From assembly GCA_031415695.1 (NCBI GenBank), contig JANOSH010000052.1:90129-154128 (forward strand): 64,000 nucleotides of DNA. Direction: 5' to 3'. The notes under the pieces are model-generated. The model did not search any database and was not told the DNA's origin. It saw only the letters and a list, made by a program, of their open reading frames with translations. The number at the start of each line of letters is the position of its first letter. The stretch's first letter is position 1. The position numbers were made by a program, and so were the translations under genes. Of this stretch, positions 8,310 to 17,056 are shown piece by piece. Source of the stretch: JANOSH01 sp031415695. GTDB taxonomy: Bacteria; Actinomycetota; Acidimicrobiia; Acidimicrobiales; Ilumatobacteraceae.

Positions 8310-10220
8310 TCATCGGGCACCGCGAAGTACAAGGCGCATTGGTTGTTCGAGCACGGGGATAACGAACCCCTCGGCTGGGGCGCCGTCGCCGACGAGCCGG
8401 TAGCTCACCGTGGGGTCGAGTTGTTCGAACGTCAAGGTCACGTCGTGGACCGCGTCGCCCACCGGTTCGAGACCGACGTACAAATCGCCGTCGCCACCCA
8501 CAACCGCAAGCGTGATCAAGACTCGGTCGTCGGCGCAGTCGACCAGTGGTCCGGTTGGGGCCACGTAACCGCGCAAGTTCAATTCCGCCAAGCTCAGTGG
8601 GGCCGACCAACGGGTCATCATATAGCCACCGAGACCCGCTCCACCGACCGCCACCGGTCGGTCGGGCCAGGCCTTGCCGGTAGCGCACTGACGGGCCGAG
8701 GCTTCGATTGCCGCTGTCGTGAGCGCCTCATGCCCGGCCATTCTTGCCCCGCCGATGACCTTCATCCACGGCAGTAACGCGCTCGTGGCAGTGCGATGTC
8801 GTTCGAGTTCGGCCGGCATCTCCAGATCGAGTTGTCCGTCGACGACCTTCGTCGCGAGGGCGGCCATTTTCGGTGCTGCGCCGCGCAGATCGAGGGCGAG
8901 GGCACGGCGGGCGTGGTCAGGAAGAATGTCGGCAAATCGGTGGGTGGCAGCCGCGTTATAGAACCCGCCGGGAACCTCGCCGGTATCCCACGAGATGCCG
9001 AGGTGATTCGACCGGATGTGAGCATACGAACCGTCGGGGCTCAGGTACTCGTTGTCGAGCGTCTCGCGCCAGCGGTCGGCAACGGCGGCCCAGTCGTCAG
9101 AGCCGTGGATGGTGTCGTGGCCGCGAAGCGACTGAGCACCAAACATGTTGCACACCGTGAACGACCAGCCCGGCTCGCATGGGAAGAACCCGAGCTTGCT
9201 GCGCTCGAAGTTGCGGCGGACCGCAGCGACCAGTGAGTGGTGGTCGTACTCGAAGGTGCGGCCGTCCTTCCACACGAAGGTCAGTGAACCCGGCTGGTCG
9301 TAGCGCGCGGAGCCGGTAGCGGCTTCGTAGGTATTGATGACGTCACCGAGGAACGCCGAAAACATGATGTTGTCGCGCCGGATTGGGTCGGGGTCGGTGT
9401 CGAAGTTGCCGATCGCGTTCAGGGCGCGCCAGTACTTCCAGACTCGAAGGTCGGTGTGTTTGTCGACCACCTTGGCGAGCGCCGCCTCGATGCGTCGGGG
9501 AGCATTGGGCAGGTAGTTAGCCGCGTACAGGGACAGTCCCCACGCCAAGCTGTTGAGCTGGTAGCGAAGCTGGGTGCCGCTGTGGAACTGCTCGCCCCAC
9601 TCGAGCCCATCAAGCCCGTCGTCGGGTTGGAACGCGAACGCGTAGCACCATCGCAACAATTCGGCGTCCATGAGGTCTGGCTCTCGGTGCGCGGTTACTG
9701 GCTCGACGAGGTTGGGAACGGCGGCGGCGAGGTACGCGTTCAGGTCGGGGATAAGCGCACGTTTCGAGCGGAAGCGACGTTCGACTTTTGCGATCATGAC
9801 TCCGACGGTGCCGATGAGAAACACGTAACCGACGGGAACGGCCCAACCCCAGGTCGTACCGTTTGCGGTCACGGCGGCGCCTGCCATGGACGCCATCCAT
9901 ACGAGCGGAATGGCTACGTGGGCGCTGGCGCCCCACCACAACACGAGGGCCACGATCAATGCAGCCAACGTGACCACGAAGAGCATGGGCGCGGCGCCGT
10001 AGAGGAAGCCAGCGCCGGGAAAGACCATGGAAAGACCGACGGCCCGAGCGGTGATTCCTCCCCGTACGACCAGGGCAGTGGCAACCAGCTGCCAGCCCGC
10101 GAAGTAGATCGTGAGACGTGCGATGAGCCGCAGCGTCTTGGGACCAAATCGTCGCGGTCGCTCGGGCAGCAACAGCACGCCGGGCAGGTCGTCAACGGGT
10201 GCAGTGATCGTTGTCGTCAT
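8310..10220 (-). CDS. Membrane-anchored linalool dehydratase/isomerase-like protein
   Basis: This 636-residue protein has about four to five hydrophobic helices in residues 30-145, then a large soluble domain. The segment C348-E-P-x6-C357-N, followed by HDTIHGS and DGSYAHIRS, resembles the CEP...CN region of linalool dehydratase-isomerase, whose cysteines sit in the active site of an (alpha/alpha)6 barrel. The known enzyme removes or adds water at tertiary and allylic alcohols of terpenes; the substrate here is unknown. The ATG at 10220 has GGAGG 8 nt upstream and overlaps the preceding gene (ATGA). The fold call is from motif memory, not alignment. Confidence 0.72.
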   Translation of the reverse strand: MTTTITAPVDDLPGVLLLPERPRRFGPKTLRLIARLTIYFAGWQLVATALVVRGGITARAVGLSMVFPGAGFLYGAAPMLFVVTLAALIVALVLWWGASAHVAIPLVWMASMAGAAVTANGTTWGWAVPVGYVFLIGTVGVMIAKVERRFRSKRALIPDLNAYLAAAVPNLVEPVTAHREPDLMDAELLRWCYAFAFQPDDGLDGLEWGEQFHSGTQLRYQLNSLAWGLSLYAANYLPNAPRRIEAALAKVVDKHTDLRVWKYWRALNAIGNFDTDPDPIRRDNIMFSAFLGDVINTYEAATGSARYDQPGSLTFVWKDGRTFEYDHHSLVAAVRRNFERSKLGFFPCEPGWSFTVCNMFGAQSLRGHDTIHGSDDWAAVADRWRETLDNEYLSPDGSYAHIRSNHLGISWDTGEVPGGFYNAAATHRFADILPDHARRALALDLRGAAPKMAALATKVVDGQLDLEMPAELERHRTATSALLPWMKVIGGARMAGHEALTTAAIEASARQCATGKAWPDRPVAVGGAGLGGYMMTRWSAPLSLAELNLRGYVAPTGPLVDCADDRVLITLAVVGGDGDLYVGLEPVGDAVHDVTLTFEQLDPTVSYRLVGDGAPAEGFVIPVLEQPMRLVLRGAR

Positions 10221-11374
10221 GGGATGGCCTCCGTACGGTTGAGTTGGTTGGAGTGAGCGAGGCGGTCGATGGCCACGGCGAGCGGGTCGTGGCAAATAGT
10301 CGGCCGCATGATGATGCGCGCGGCGGGCTCGTCGTCGACGAACGCAAGCCACAAACGGGCCGCAGCTATGAGCCGTTCATCGCTTGCAACGCCGACCCCG
10401 CGAGCGGCGGCACCCAGCGCAGGTTTGCGTAGCGCCGCCCAGTCGCCGTCGTCGACCCAGCCGCGGCTTCGGGCGAGTGCCGTGGTGACCGCGTGCTCCC
10501 ACGGGGACATTCGCCCGGCCGACACGCCCAACGGCGTCCAATACCAGGCGGCACGATGCCCCCGCCGTAACGCGAACTCATGAGCGAAAAGCGCGGTGAG
10601 ATCGCAGCGGCTGGGGTCGAGCGCAATGGCATACAGCGTTGCGTCGAGCGGGCGAACCCAGGTCGGTTCGCTACACGGCACGCCCAGACGGCCACACGGC
10701 GGTTCGGGCAGCACCGGCTCGACGCCTGCCATTCGACGCGCGGCGTACGCGTAGGCGTGGTCGAACGCGAATGGGTTACCACCTCTACGGGCCCTCGCAA
10801 CCAGGTTGACGCGACGAGCTCGCACCGTGATCGCGTCGGAGCTTGCGATCTGACGAGCAATGTCGGCATCGCTGGCTAAGGATGCGATGGCAGCAACCCG
10901 GCACTGGTTGACGGCGCCCAGCCCGGCAGCATCAACGAGGCCATTTCGCCGCGTCGAGCGTGCCGTAGCGAGCCTTCGCAATCCGGGCAGCCGACCGGCA
11001 CCGACAGCGAGGCGCGACAAGGCGCCGACAACGAGAAGCACGAGTGGAAACTCGTGCGCCTGTAGTGCCGGAGCACCCGGTGGCGCTGCGTGACCCGGTG
11101 TGGAACTCAGCACCGCTGACGTCGCCATCGATGCGACCACGACGGCTCCTACGATCCAGTCGGCTCCCCATCGCATCCACGCCATCACGGACAGGCCGGC
11201 GAGCACCACGAAGGCGACGCCGAGGGCCGGCCGTTCATCGATGAGCCCGGCACCGGGCATCATTAGGTTGCGAGATGCGTGAACACCGCGGTGCCCAAAC
11301 CCGACGGTAAGCACCATCGGCAGACCAACGACAACGACTCCGGCCACGACGCGGCGTGCCCGTAGCCCTGGCAT
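10217..11374 (-). CDS. Membrane protein partnered with the dehydratase-like gene
   Basis: This 385-residue protein is not a family I recognise. It has four hydrophobic segments in residues ~8-125 (for example VVAGVVVVGLPMVLTVGF and LGVAFVVLAGLSVMAWM), then about 250 mostly helical soluble residues with conserved-looking tryptophans and arginines. It starts 13 nt after the kinase gene and overlaps the dehydratase-like gene by 4 nt, so the three are one operon. The shared plan of N-terminal membrane helices plus cytoplasmic domain suggests that it and the dehydratase-like protein form a complex. Confidence 0.8.
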   Translation of the reverse strand: MPGLRARRVVAGVVVVGLPMVLTVGFGHRGVHASRNLMMPGAGLIDERPALGVAFVVLAGLSVMAWMRWGADWIVGAVVVASMATSAVLSSTPGHAAPPGAPALQAHEFPLVLLVVGALSRLAVGAGRLPGLRRLATARSTRRNGLVDAAGLGAVNQCRVAAIASLASDADIARQIASSDAITVRARRVNLVARARRGGNPFAFDHAYAYAARRMAGVEPVLPEPPCGRLGVPCSEPTWVRPLDATLYAIALDPSRCDLTALFAHEFALRRGHRAAWYWTPLGVSAGRMSPWEHAVTTALARSRGWVDDGDWAALRKPALGAAARGVGVASDERLIAAARLWLAFVDDEPAARIIMRPTICHDPLAVAIDRLAHSNQLNRTEAIP

Positions 11375-11387
11375 CAGGCTCGTACCA

Positions 11388-12473
11388 TCAGGCCCGTAGC
11401 AGACTCAGCGCATCGAGCTCGATTGCGTGCCGCCCGTGGCGCTGGCCCATGACCGTGAGCATGCGATTGCCGCGCTCGGTCTTGGCCGCGAGGATCGTGG
11501 CAATAACTGTCATTACCACGCCCCACAGCGAGGCGTGCCGGTAGTCGTGCCAGAGCTGGTTCTCGCCATAGGGGACACCTGCAGCCGCCATGCGCTCTAG
11601 ATATGTGCGCAAGAGCGCTCGTTCGACAGCGGCCCGCTGGGCGGGCTGGAAGCTGCCGCCGATCATGTAGGCCAGGTCGAAAGCCCCTTGACCCTGGCGC
11701 ACGGTCTGCCAATCGACCACGGTCAGGGGAGCTGCGTCGGGATGCACACCGAACATAAAGTTGTCGGGCCGGAAGTCGTAGTGCACGACAGTGAGTGGAG
11801 CCCCCGTGCCTGCCGCCCATGTGTTTGCGAGCGGAACGAGATCGCGCACAAGCTGAATGACATCGTCGTCGAGCCCGGGCCCGAGCCGGGCGAGAAACGG
11901 TTCGACCAGCATGGAGTACACGGCCCCGAGTTGTTCTGCCGCATCTTCGCCCCGCGCGCGTTGTGGGGCGAAACTGTCAAGCAGGGGGTCGGCCCAGCGG
12001 GGCGCGTGTAATCCAACGGCTTGCTCGATGGCGAGTTCGGCCTGCTCGACGGTGAGTCCCTCGAACTGGTCACCCTGTTGCGAGCCGGCGAGGTCTTCCA
12101 TGATGAGCGCGAAGTCGAACGGATCGTCGGAGTAGTGAGCGATGTAACAGTTCGGCGTACGGACATGCAACGTGCCGACGAGCGTGGTGTAAAAGTCGAA
12201 CTCGTTGAAATATGTGCCGCGTTCGAAAGCGTCAGTGCGGGTTCCAAAGTCGAGGGAAGGGTATTTACCCACGACAGTTGGCGGCCGCAGCGAACCATCT
12301 GGGCGAATCGGGTTATCCCAGGTGAGCCCTAGCCGCGCATTGCTGCCGGTTTGACCGGTGCCGACGTATCCGACAAATCGTGCTTCGACTACCCGTGCGC
12401 CATCGGCGACACCTGCTCGTTCGAGACCATCGGTCAGCCAGCGCGGATCGGTGTTGTTGGGGTCGCCGCGCAT
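11388..12473 (-). CDS. APH-like small-molecule kinase
   Basis: This 361-residue kinase of the aminoglycoside-phosphotransferase fold has a probable beta-3 lysine (VVGKYPS, K70), the catalytic loop HYDFRPDN (H231, D233, N238) and the metal aspartate in VVDWQ (D254). It is closer to the choline/ecdysteroid-kinase and ACAD10/11-kinase branch than to resistance enzymes. I chose the ATG at 12473 because TATCAT lies exactly 6 nt upstream; longer in-frame starts at 12581 and 12602 lack signals. It opens the operon with the dehydratase-like gene and is divergent from the hydrolase/dehydrogenase pair. Its substrate may be a hydroxyacyl compound (inference). Confidence 0.82.
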   Translation of the reverse strand: MRGDPNNTDPRWLTDGLERAGVADGARVVEARFVGYVGTGQTGSNARLGLTWDNPIRPDGSLRPPTVVGKYPSLDFGTRTDAFERGTYFNEFDFYTTLVGTLHVRTPNCYIAHYSDDPFDFALIMEDLAGSQQGDQFEGLTVEQAELAIEQAVGLHAPRWADPLLDSFAPQRARGEDAAEQLGAVYSMLVEPFLARLGPGLDDDVIQLVRDLVPLANTWAAGTGAPLTVVHYDFRPDNFMFGVHPDAAPLTVVDWQTVRQGQGAFDLAYMIGGSFQPAQRAAVERALLRTYLERMAAAGVPYGENQLWHDYRHASLWGVVMTVIATILAAKTERGNRMLTVMGQRHGRHAIELDALSLLRA

Positions 12474-12479
12474 CGCTCG

Positions 12480-12485
12480 ATGATA
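12480..12485 (-). promoter_or_regulatory. -10 element of the leaderless kinase gene
   Basis: On the minus strand TATCAT is followed by CGAGCG and the ATG at 12473. Confidence 0.55.
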
Positions 12486-12619
12486 CTTCGGCGAACGGTT
12501 GGTTGATGCGCCGGTCGTCGCGTCGACCGTGGAGCTGGCGGGGTGGGATACTCCGGTGATCGCCGGTACGCGTTGACCCATTAGCATTCTGAGCCAAATC
12601 ACATCGAGGGGGATTCATC

Positions 12620-13693
12620 ATGACTGGTTCGGGTGTTACGTTACCGGGACGTTTGGGAGATCCTGATTGCTCGCTGGCCACCGATCGGCGGGCCGACCCG
12701 CGGATGGTGGCCGCGATGGCGCCCATCGGGTTGGCCGAGCGCGCGCCTGCGTTGCCGTTGTCGACCAGTGATCCGATCGAGACACTGATCGACTACGTGA
12801 ACCAGTCCGAAGAAGGCTTCAACATCGTGCTGCCGATGTTCGTCGGCGAGTTGCCACCCGTCTCGGGCGTTACCCGAAGCGTCGAAATCATCCGCGGGGA
12901 TGACGGTAACGACATCACACTGTTCATCCACCGGCCCGCCGACGTGAGCGGCCCGATGCCCGCCATCGTGCATCTGCACGGCGGCGGCATGGTGATGCTC
13001 GAAGCTGCCGGTCCCGCATACCAGCGGTGGCGAGATCATCTCGCCGCAACCGGTCTTGTGGTGGTCGGTGTCGAGTTCCGCAACGGCGGCGGCAAACTGG
13101 GGCCGCATCCGTTTCCCGCTGGTCTGAACGATTGCTCGTCCGCCCTGCGGTGGGTCGGTGCGAACAAATCGATGCTCGGTGTGTCCAAGATCGTGGTGTC
13201 GGGCGAGTCGGGTGGCGGCAACCTCACGCTTGCCACCACGCTGAAGGCCAAGCGTGACGGCAACCTCGGCCTCATCGACGGTGTGTACGCGCAGTGCCCG
13301 TACATCTCGGGCACCTACGCCAGCCCGCCCGCCGACCTGGTCTCGCTGGTCGAGAACGACGGCTACTTCCTCGCTGGCGACCAGATGAGCCTGCTCGCGA
13401 AGGTCTATGACCCGACCGGTGCCAATGCCACCAACCCGCTCGCCTGGCCGTGGCACGCCGCCGCCGAAGACCTTGCTGGTCTGCCGCCCCATGTCATCTC
13501 GGTGAACCAACTAGACCCACTTCGCGACGAAGGCCTCGCCTACTTCCGCAAGCTGCTCGATGCTGGCGTCTCGGCCGTTTGCCGCACGGTGAACGGCACG
13601 TGCCACGCCGGCGACATCATTTTTGAAGCGGCCATCCCTGAGGTCACGATGGCGACAGTTCGCGACATTTCCGGGTTTGCGCACGCGCTCTGA
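12620..13693 (+). CDS. Alpha/beta hydrolase, hormone-sensitive-lipase family
   Basis: This 357-residue esterase or lipase has the HSL-family oxyanion motif HLHGGG (residues 118-123), the nucleophile elbow GESGGG with Ser197, an acid residue in NQLDPLRDEG (Asp299 or Asp303) and a catalytic His in TCHAGD (His329). Such enzymes cleave short acyl esters or lactones. GAGGGGG lies 8-13 nt before the ATG. It is 26 nt upstream of the acyl-CoA dehydrogenase and divergent from the kinase operon, which suggests it frees the acid that the other enzymes process. Confidence 0.88.
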   Translation: MTGSGVTLPGRLGDPDCSLATDRRADPRMVAAMAPIGLAERAPALPLSTSDPIETLIDYVNQSEEGFNIVLPMFVGELPPVSGVTRSVEIIRGDDGNDITLFIHRPADVSGPMPAIVHLHGGGMVMLEAAGPAYQRWRDHLAATGLVVVGVEFRNGGGKLGPHPFPAGLNDCSSALRWVGANKSMLGVSKIVVSGESGGGNLTLATTLKAKRDGNLGLIDGVYAQCPYISGTYASPPADLVSLVENDGYFLAGDQMSLLAKVYDPTGANATNPLAWPWHAAAEDLAGLPPHVISVNQLDPLRDEGLAYFRKLLDAGVSAVCRTVNGTCHAGDIIFEAAIPEVTMATVRDISGFAHAL

Positions 13694-13719
13694 TCACACC
13701 GAGGGGAAGGGTTGTCGCG

Positions 13720-14997
13720 ATGGCATGGGATTTTTCAACGGAGCCGGAGTTCCAGGAGAAACTCGACTGGGTCGAGCAGTTCTGCAAGAACGAGGTTGAA
13801 CCGCTCCACTACGTATTCCCGCACGCAGTTCGGTCGCCCGACCCGAAGGTAAAGGCGCTCGTGCGCACCCTGCAACAACAGGTCAAGGATCAAGGGTTGT
13901 GGGCGATCTTCCTCGACGAGGAACTCGGTGGCCCGGGGTTCGGACAGCTCAAGCTGGGACTCTTGAACGAGATCCTCGGCCGGTATCCGGCAGCACCGCA
14001 ACTGTTCGGTGCTGCCGCTCCCGATACCGGCAACATGGAGATGCTCGCGGCGTACGGCACCGTCGAGCAGAAGAAGCGGTGGCTCGAGCCGATGCTCAAC
14101 CAGGAGATGTTTTCGGCGTATTCGATGACCGAACCCCAGGGTGGTTCGGACCCGAACCTGTTCCGTACAACTGCGGTGAAAGACGGCGACGAGTGGGTAA
14201 TCAACGGTGAGAAGTGGTTCACCAGTGCCGGACGAGTCGCCGACATTCTCTTCGTTATGTGCACGAACGGCATGTATGTCGTGCCCCGCGAGACACCGGG
14301 AGTGGAGATCATGCCCGTGCCGCGCAACCACAACCACATCAAGTACAACGACGTGCGGATTCCACTCGACCACCTACTCGGACCACAAGACGGTGCCAAG
14401 GTGCTCGCCCAACGCCGGCTTGGTGGTGGCCGTATCCACCACGCGATGCGTACCATCGCCCAGTGCAAATTGGCCTTCGACATGATGTGCGAGCGGGCGC
14501 TGACACGCGAGTCGCACGGCAAGATCATCGGTGAACACCAGATGGTGCAAGACAAGATCGCCCAGAGCTACGCGCAACTGCGCATGCTGCGTTTGTTCGT
14601 GCTCGAGACCGCATGGAAGATCGACAACACTTCTACGCAGGAAGCCCGCACCGACATCGCGGCGGTCAAGTTCACGATGTCCAAAGTGCTGCGCGAGATC
14701 TCGTTCAACGCCTTACACATCCACGGATCGCTCGGCACGACCGACCTTCTGCCGCTGCAGGACATGTACGCCGGGGCACCAACCATGGGCCTCGCCGACG
14801 GCCCCGACGAGGTCCACATCGCCACGGTCGCCCGCCGGGTGCTGAAGGGCTACCGGCCTCACGATGGCTACTGGCCCCGTGAGTACATCCCGTTCAAGCG
14901 CGAGCAGGCGTGGGAGGCGTACCAGCACAAATTCGCCGCCGACCCCGAACTGCTCGCGTCGGCCGAGCGCTACAAGAAGTACCTGGCTCGACGATGA
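13720..14997 (+). CDS. Acyl-CoA dehydrogenase, ACAD10/ACAD11 type
   Basis: This 425-residue flavoprotein has the FAD/substrate segments YSMTEPQGGSDP and NGEKWFTSAG and the C-terminal helical domain of the acyl-CoA dehydrogenase fold. Where medium-chain enzymes have the catalytic Glu in YEGT, this protein reads ADGPDEVH (residues 359-366), as in ACAD10/11. In animals that branch is fused to an APH-like kinase, and in the bacterial levulinate pathway a kinase and a dehydrogenase of these types act together on 4-hydroxyacyl-CoA. A kinase of that type is encoded divergently next door. The start has GAGGGGAAGG upstream. Confidence 0.9.
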   Translation: MAWDFSTEPEFQEKLDWVEQFCKNEVEPLHYVFPHAVRSPDPKVKALVRTLQQQVKDQGLWAIFLDEELGGPGFGQLKLGLLNEILGRYPAAPQLFGAAAPDTGNMEMLAAYGTVEQKKRWLEPMLNQEMFSAYSMTEPQGGSDPNLFRTTAVKDGDEWVINGEKWFTSAGRVADILFVMCTNGMYVVPRETPGVEIMPVPRNHNHIKYNDVRIPLDHLLGPQDGAKVLAQRRLGGGRIHHAMRTIAQCKLAFDMMCERALTRESHGKIIGEHQMVQDKIAQSYAQLRMLRLFVLETAWKIDNTSTQEARTDIAAVKFTMSKVLREISFNALHIHGSLGTTDLLPLQDMYAGAPTMGLADGPDEVHIATVARRVLKGYRPHDGYWPREYIPFKREQAWEAYQHKFAADPELLASAERYKKYLARR

Positions 14998-15060
14998 CGT
15001 CAGGATGAGGAGTCGTGTGCATGACAAGCTTGACCGCGTAGCAGCCTGACTGGAGGAAAT

Positions 15061-15774
15061 ATGCCCGAGGAGTTTGAAGGAAACCTTGCTGGAGCAGTGT
15101 TCTGGGGAGCCGATCTCACTGGCGCGCATTTCCGGGATGTGAATCTGACCGGTGCAACGATCAGCCACTCGACGCTCGTCAACATCGGCATTGACGCACT
15201 GGTCGACAACCTTGTCATTAATGGTGTCGACGTCACCGCGTACGTCAACGAGCGTGACCCGTGGTTCCCTTTGCGAGCGATGCTTCAACCGGCGACGCCG
15301 CACGATATGCGTGCAACGTGGGCCGCGCTCGAAGACGCGTGGGCCACAACGATTAGGCGGGCACAGGCGCTCCCTAACGATGCACTGCATGAGTCGGTCA
15401 ATGGAGAATGGTCCTTCGTTCAAACGTTGCGGCACCTTGTCTTCGCTATAGACAAATGGTTCACGGTGCCGATACTCGCAGGAGGCTTTCACCCGATGGG
15501 TTTGCCGAACAGCGGCTCTGTCGGCTTTGCATGGCCCGGCCTCGATTACGAATTGGCGCCGTCGGTGACGGACGCTCTCGTGGGGTGGTCCGAATGTGTT
15601 GCTTGCGTTCGCAACTATCTCGAATCAGTTGCAACAGTGGATTTCAAGCGCGCTGTCGAGGTACTCGAAAACGGAACGAATCCCATCGACCATTGCCTGT
15701 ACGCCGTCTTCGAGGAAGCGTTCTGGCACAACCGGTATGCCCTGCGCGACCTAGCGCACCTCGAGGCGCACTAG
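15061..15774 (+). CDS. Pentapeptide-repeat/DinB fusion protein
   Basis: This 237-residue protein begins with about seven pentapeptide units (NLAGA, VFWGA, DLTGA, HFRDV, NLTGA and following), then a DinB-like four-helix domain. The DinB part has the metal-type histidine in TLRHLVFAIDKW and a second in EEAFWHNRYALRDLAHLE. DinB/YfiT proteins often are thiol-dependent transferases or metal hydrolases; the substrate is unknown. This domain pair recurs in actinobacteria. GGAGGAA lies 5 nt before the ATG. It converges with the PaiB gene 34 nt downstream. Confidence 0.82.
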   Translation: MPEEFEGNLAGAVFWGADLTGAHFRDVNLTGATISHSTLVNIGIDALVDNLVINGVDVTAYVNERDPWFPLRAMLQPATPHDMRATWAALEDAWATTIRRAQALPNDALHESVNGEWSFVQTLRHLVFAIDKWFTVPILAGGFHPMGLPNSGSVGFAWPGLDYELAPSVTDALVGWSECVACVRNYLESVATVDFKRAVEVLENGTNPIDHCLYAVFEEAFWHNRYALRDLAHLEAH

Positions 15775-15808
15775 GAAGCTCAGGAATCGGGCAGCCGGTG
15801 ACGCGCCG

Positions 15809-16417
15809 TCATCGTTGCATCGCAACGGCGATTGTGTTCTTTGTCGGCTCGTTGATTCGTAGTCCGTCGATGACACCGGCGCGGTCTGAATCGGATCGGT
15901 TCTGGCTCAACTTGCGCTTCGACTCAACCCGGTCGACCAGCAGTTCGATGCCGACGATGGCACGAGCCTGCACCTCAATGAACTTCGCCGGTGCATCCGA
16001 CACTTCCCACGGTTCGGGCATGACTGCTTCGTTCTGATCGGTCAAGTCGTTGATCTGCTGGCGGACCCATGCCGGATCGTCGTGCGTAATCAAGTGTCCG
16101 TGGAGATGAACGACCTCATAGTTCCAGGTCGGTACGACCTTACCGTGCTCCTGCTTTGACGGATACCACGTCGGCGAGACGTAAACATCGGCCACAGCCA
16201 CGATCAGCAGCGCACGGCAAGGAGCGAGCTGCCAGATCGGATTCGGGCGCGCCACGTGGGCCCGAACGGAACTCAGATCATCGTCGATTAGGAACGGCAC
16301 AGGAGTCGAGGTCAGGCCACCATCGCCGCCGCAAACCAGGTGACCGAACCCCCGCCTGCGCACGAGTTCAAGCACAACGTCGTTGCGATCCTCGGCGAAA
16401 TGACTCGGGATGTACAC
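15809..16417 (-). CDS. PaiB-like FMN-binding protein
   Basis: This 202-residue protein matches the PaiB/FMN-binding negative regulator family: MYIPSHF at the start, the segment DVYVSPTWYPSK, and VPTWNYEVVHLHGHL in the split-barrel flavin fold. PaiB of Bacillus affects protease and sporulation genes; in actinobacteria the role is not established. I chose the GTG start at 16417 because TACTGT lies exactly 6 nt upstream, and its first residues are the family's usual N-terminus. It is a single gene, divergent from the YefM-like antitoxin. Confidence 0.87.
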   Translation of the reverse strand: MYIPSHFAEDRNDVVLELVRRRGFGHLVCGGDGGLTSTPVPFLIDDDLSSVRAHVARPNPIWQLAPCRALLIVAVADVYVSPTWYPSKQEHGKVVPTWNYEVVHLHGHLITHDDPAWVRQQINDLTDQNEAVMPEPWEVSDAPAKFIEVQARAIVGIELLVDRVESKRKLSQNRSDSDRAGVIDGLRINEPTKNTIAVAMQR

Positions 16418-16423
16418 GACACC

Positions 16424-16429
16424 ACAGTA
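16424..16429 (-). promoter_or_regulatory. -10 element of the leaderless paiB-like gene
   Basis: On the minus strand TACTGT, 6 nt (GGTGTC), then the GTG start at 16417. Confidence 0.55.
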
Positions 16430-16477
16430 CGGGCAGCAACTACAAGCCGGGTGACACCGCTACAAACGAGATCGAGC

Positions 16478-16483
16478 TAGTAT
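16478..16483 (+). promoter_or_regulatory. -10 element of the leaderless yefM-like gene
   Basis: TAGTAT is followed by 7 nt (TAAGGCT) and the ATG at 16491. Confidence 0.5.
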
Positions 16484-16490
16484 TAAGGCT

Positions 16491-16736
16491 ATGCGCACTG
16501 CGACGGTCACAGAGGCGAAGAACACGCTGTCAGCCTTAGTAAGCGAGGTTGACTCGGTCGGTGAACGAGTAGTCATCACAGTGAATGGGATGCCCGCTGC
16601 CGTACTCCTCGGTTCTGACGACTACGAAGCGCTCATGGAGACAATCGAGTGCCTTTCCGACCCTGAGATTGCCGAAGCGATACGAGCCCACCGAGCGGGT
16701 TCGGCCGACATGGAGCCCTGGCAGCGAAAACTGTGA
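16491..16736 (+). CDS. Phd/YefM-type antitoxin
   Basis: This 81-residue protein is a typical Phd/YefM antitoxin: TATVTEAKNTLSALVSEV forms the N-terminal dimer and DNA-binding part, followed by GERVVITVNGMPAAVLLGSDDYEAL. The acidic C-terminal tail would mask the toxin. It overlaps the RelE-like gene by 4 nt (GTGA). It should repress its own promoter with the toxin as co-repressor. The transcript seems to be leaderless. Confidence 0.9.
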   Translation: MRTATVTEAKNTLSALVSEVDSVGERVVITVNGMPAAVLLGSDDYEALMETIECLSDPEIAEAIRAHRAGSADMEPWQRKL

Positions 16737-17005
16737 CGTACGCGTTGGAGGTTTCGGGTCAGGCGCGCCGCCAACTCGCTCGCCTTCCAGCCAAGACCTA
16801 CGACGCAATCGCCGCGTTCATGGAGGGCCCCCTGTGTGAGAACCCCCATCGGGTCGGTAAGCCATTGGTAGACGAGTTCGACGGCTACCAGTCGGCCCGT
16901 GTTGGCGTATTTCGAATCGTCTACGCAGTCGACGACACAATTCTGATTGTGGGTGTCGTTGCTGTCGGGCACCGTGCGTCGATTTACGGTCGCCCGCTTA
17001 GCTGA
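16733..17005 (+). CDS. RelE/ParE-type toxin
   Basis: This 90-residue protein has the RelE fold pattern: YALEVSGQARRQLARLP, then VGKPLVDEFDGYQSARVGVFRIVYAVDD, then a final strand VVAVGHRASIYGR. RelE toxins cleave mRNA on the ribosome; the basic residues and C-terminal His/Arg/Tyr of the active site are present. It is translated from GTG overlapping the antitoxin stop, so the two are co-translated. Length is normal for the family. Confidence 0.9.
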   Translation: MTYALEVSGQARRQLARLPAKTYDAIAAFMEGPLCENPHRVGKPLVDEFDGYQSARVGVFRIVYAVDDTILIVGVVAVGHRASIYGRPLS

Positions 17006-17043
17006 TACTCGTCGATCTGCGTGCCTACGAACTAGCCGCCACG

Positions 17044-17049
17044 TAGGAT
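17044..17049 (+). promoter_or_regulatory. -10 element of a leaderless phosphohistidine-domain gene
   Basis: TAGGAT, 7 nt (CATTTCA), then the ATG at 17057. Confidence 0.5.
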
Positions 17050-17056
17050 CATTTCA

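Noticed and set aside
10217..10352. 44-residue N-terminal extension of the dehydratase-like protein
   Set aside because: The ATG at 10220 has GGAGG at good spacing and overlaps the upstream stop; the extension lies antisense-free but within the upstream gene and lacks similarity.
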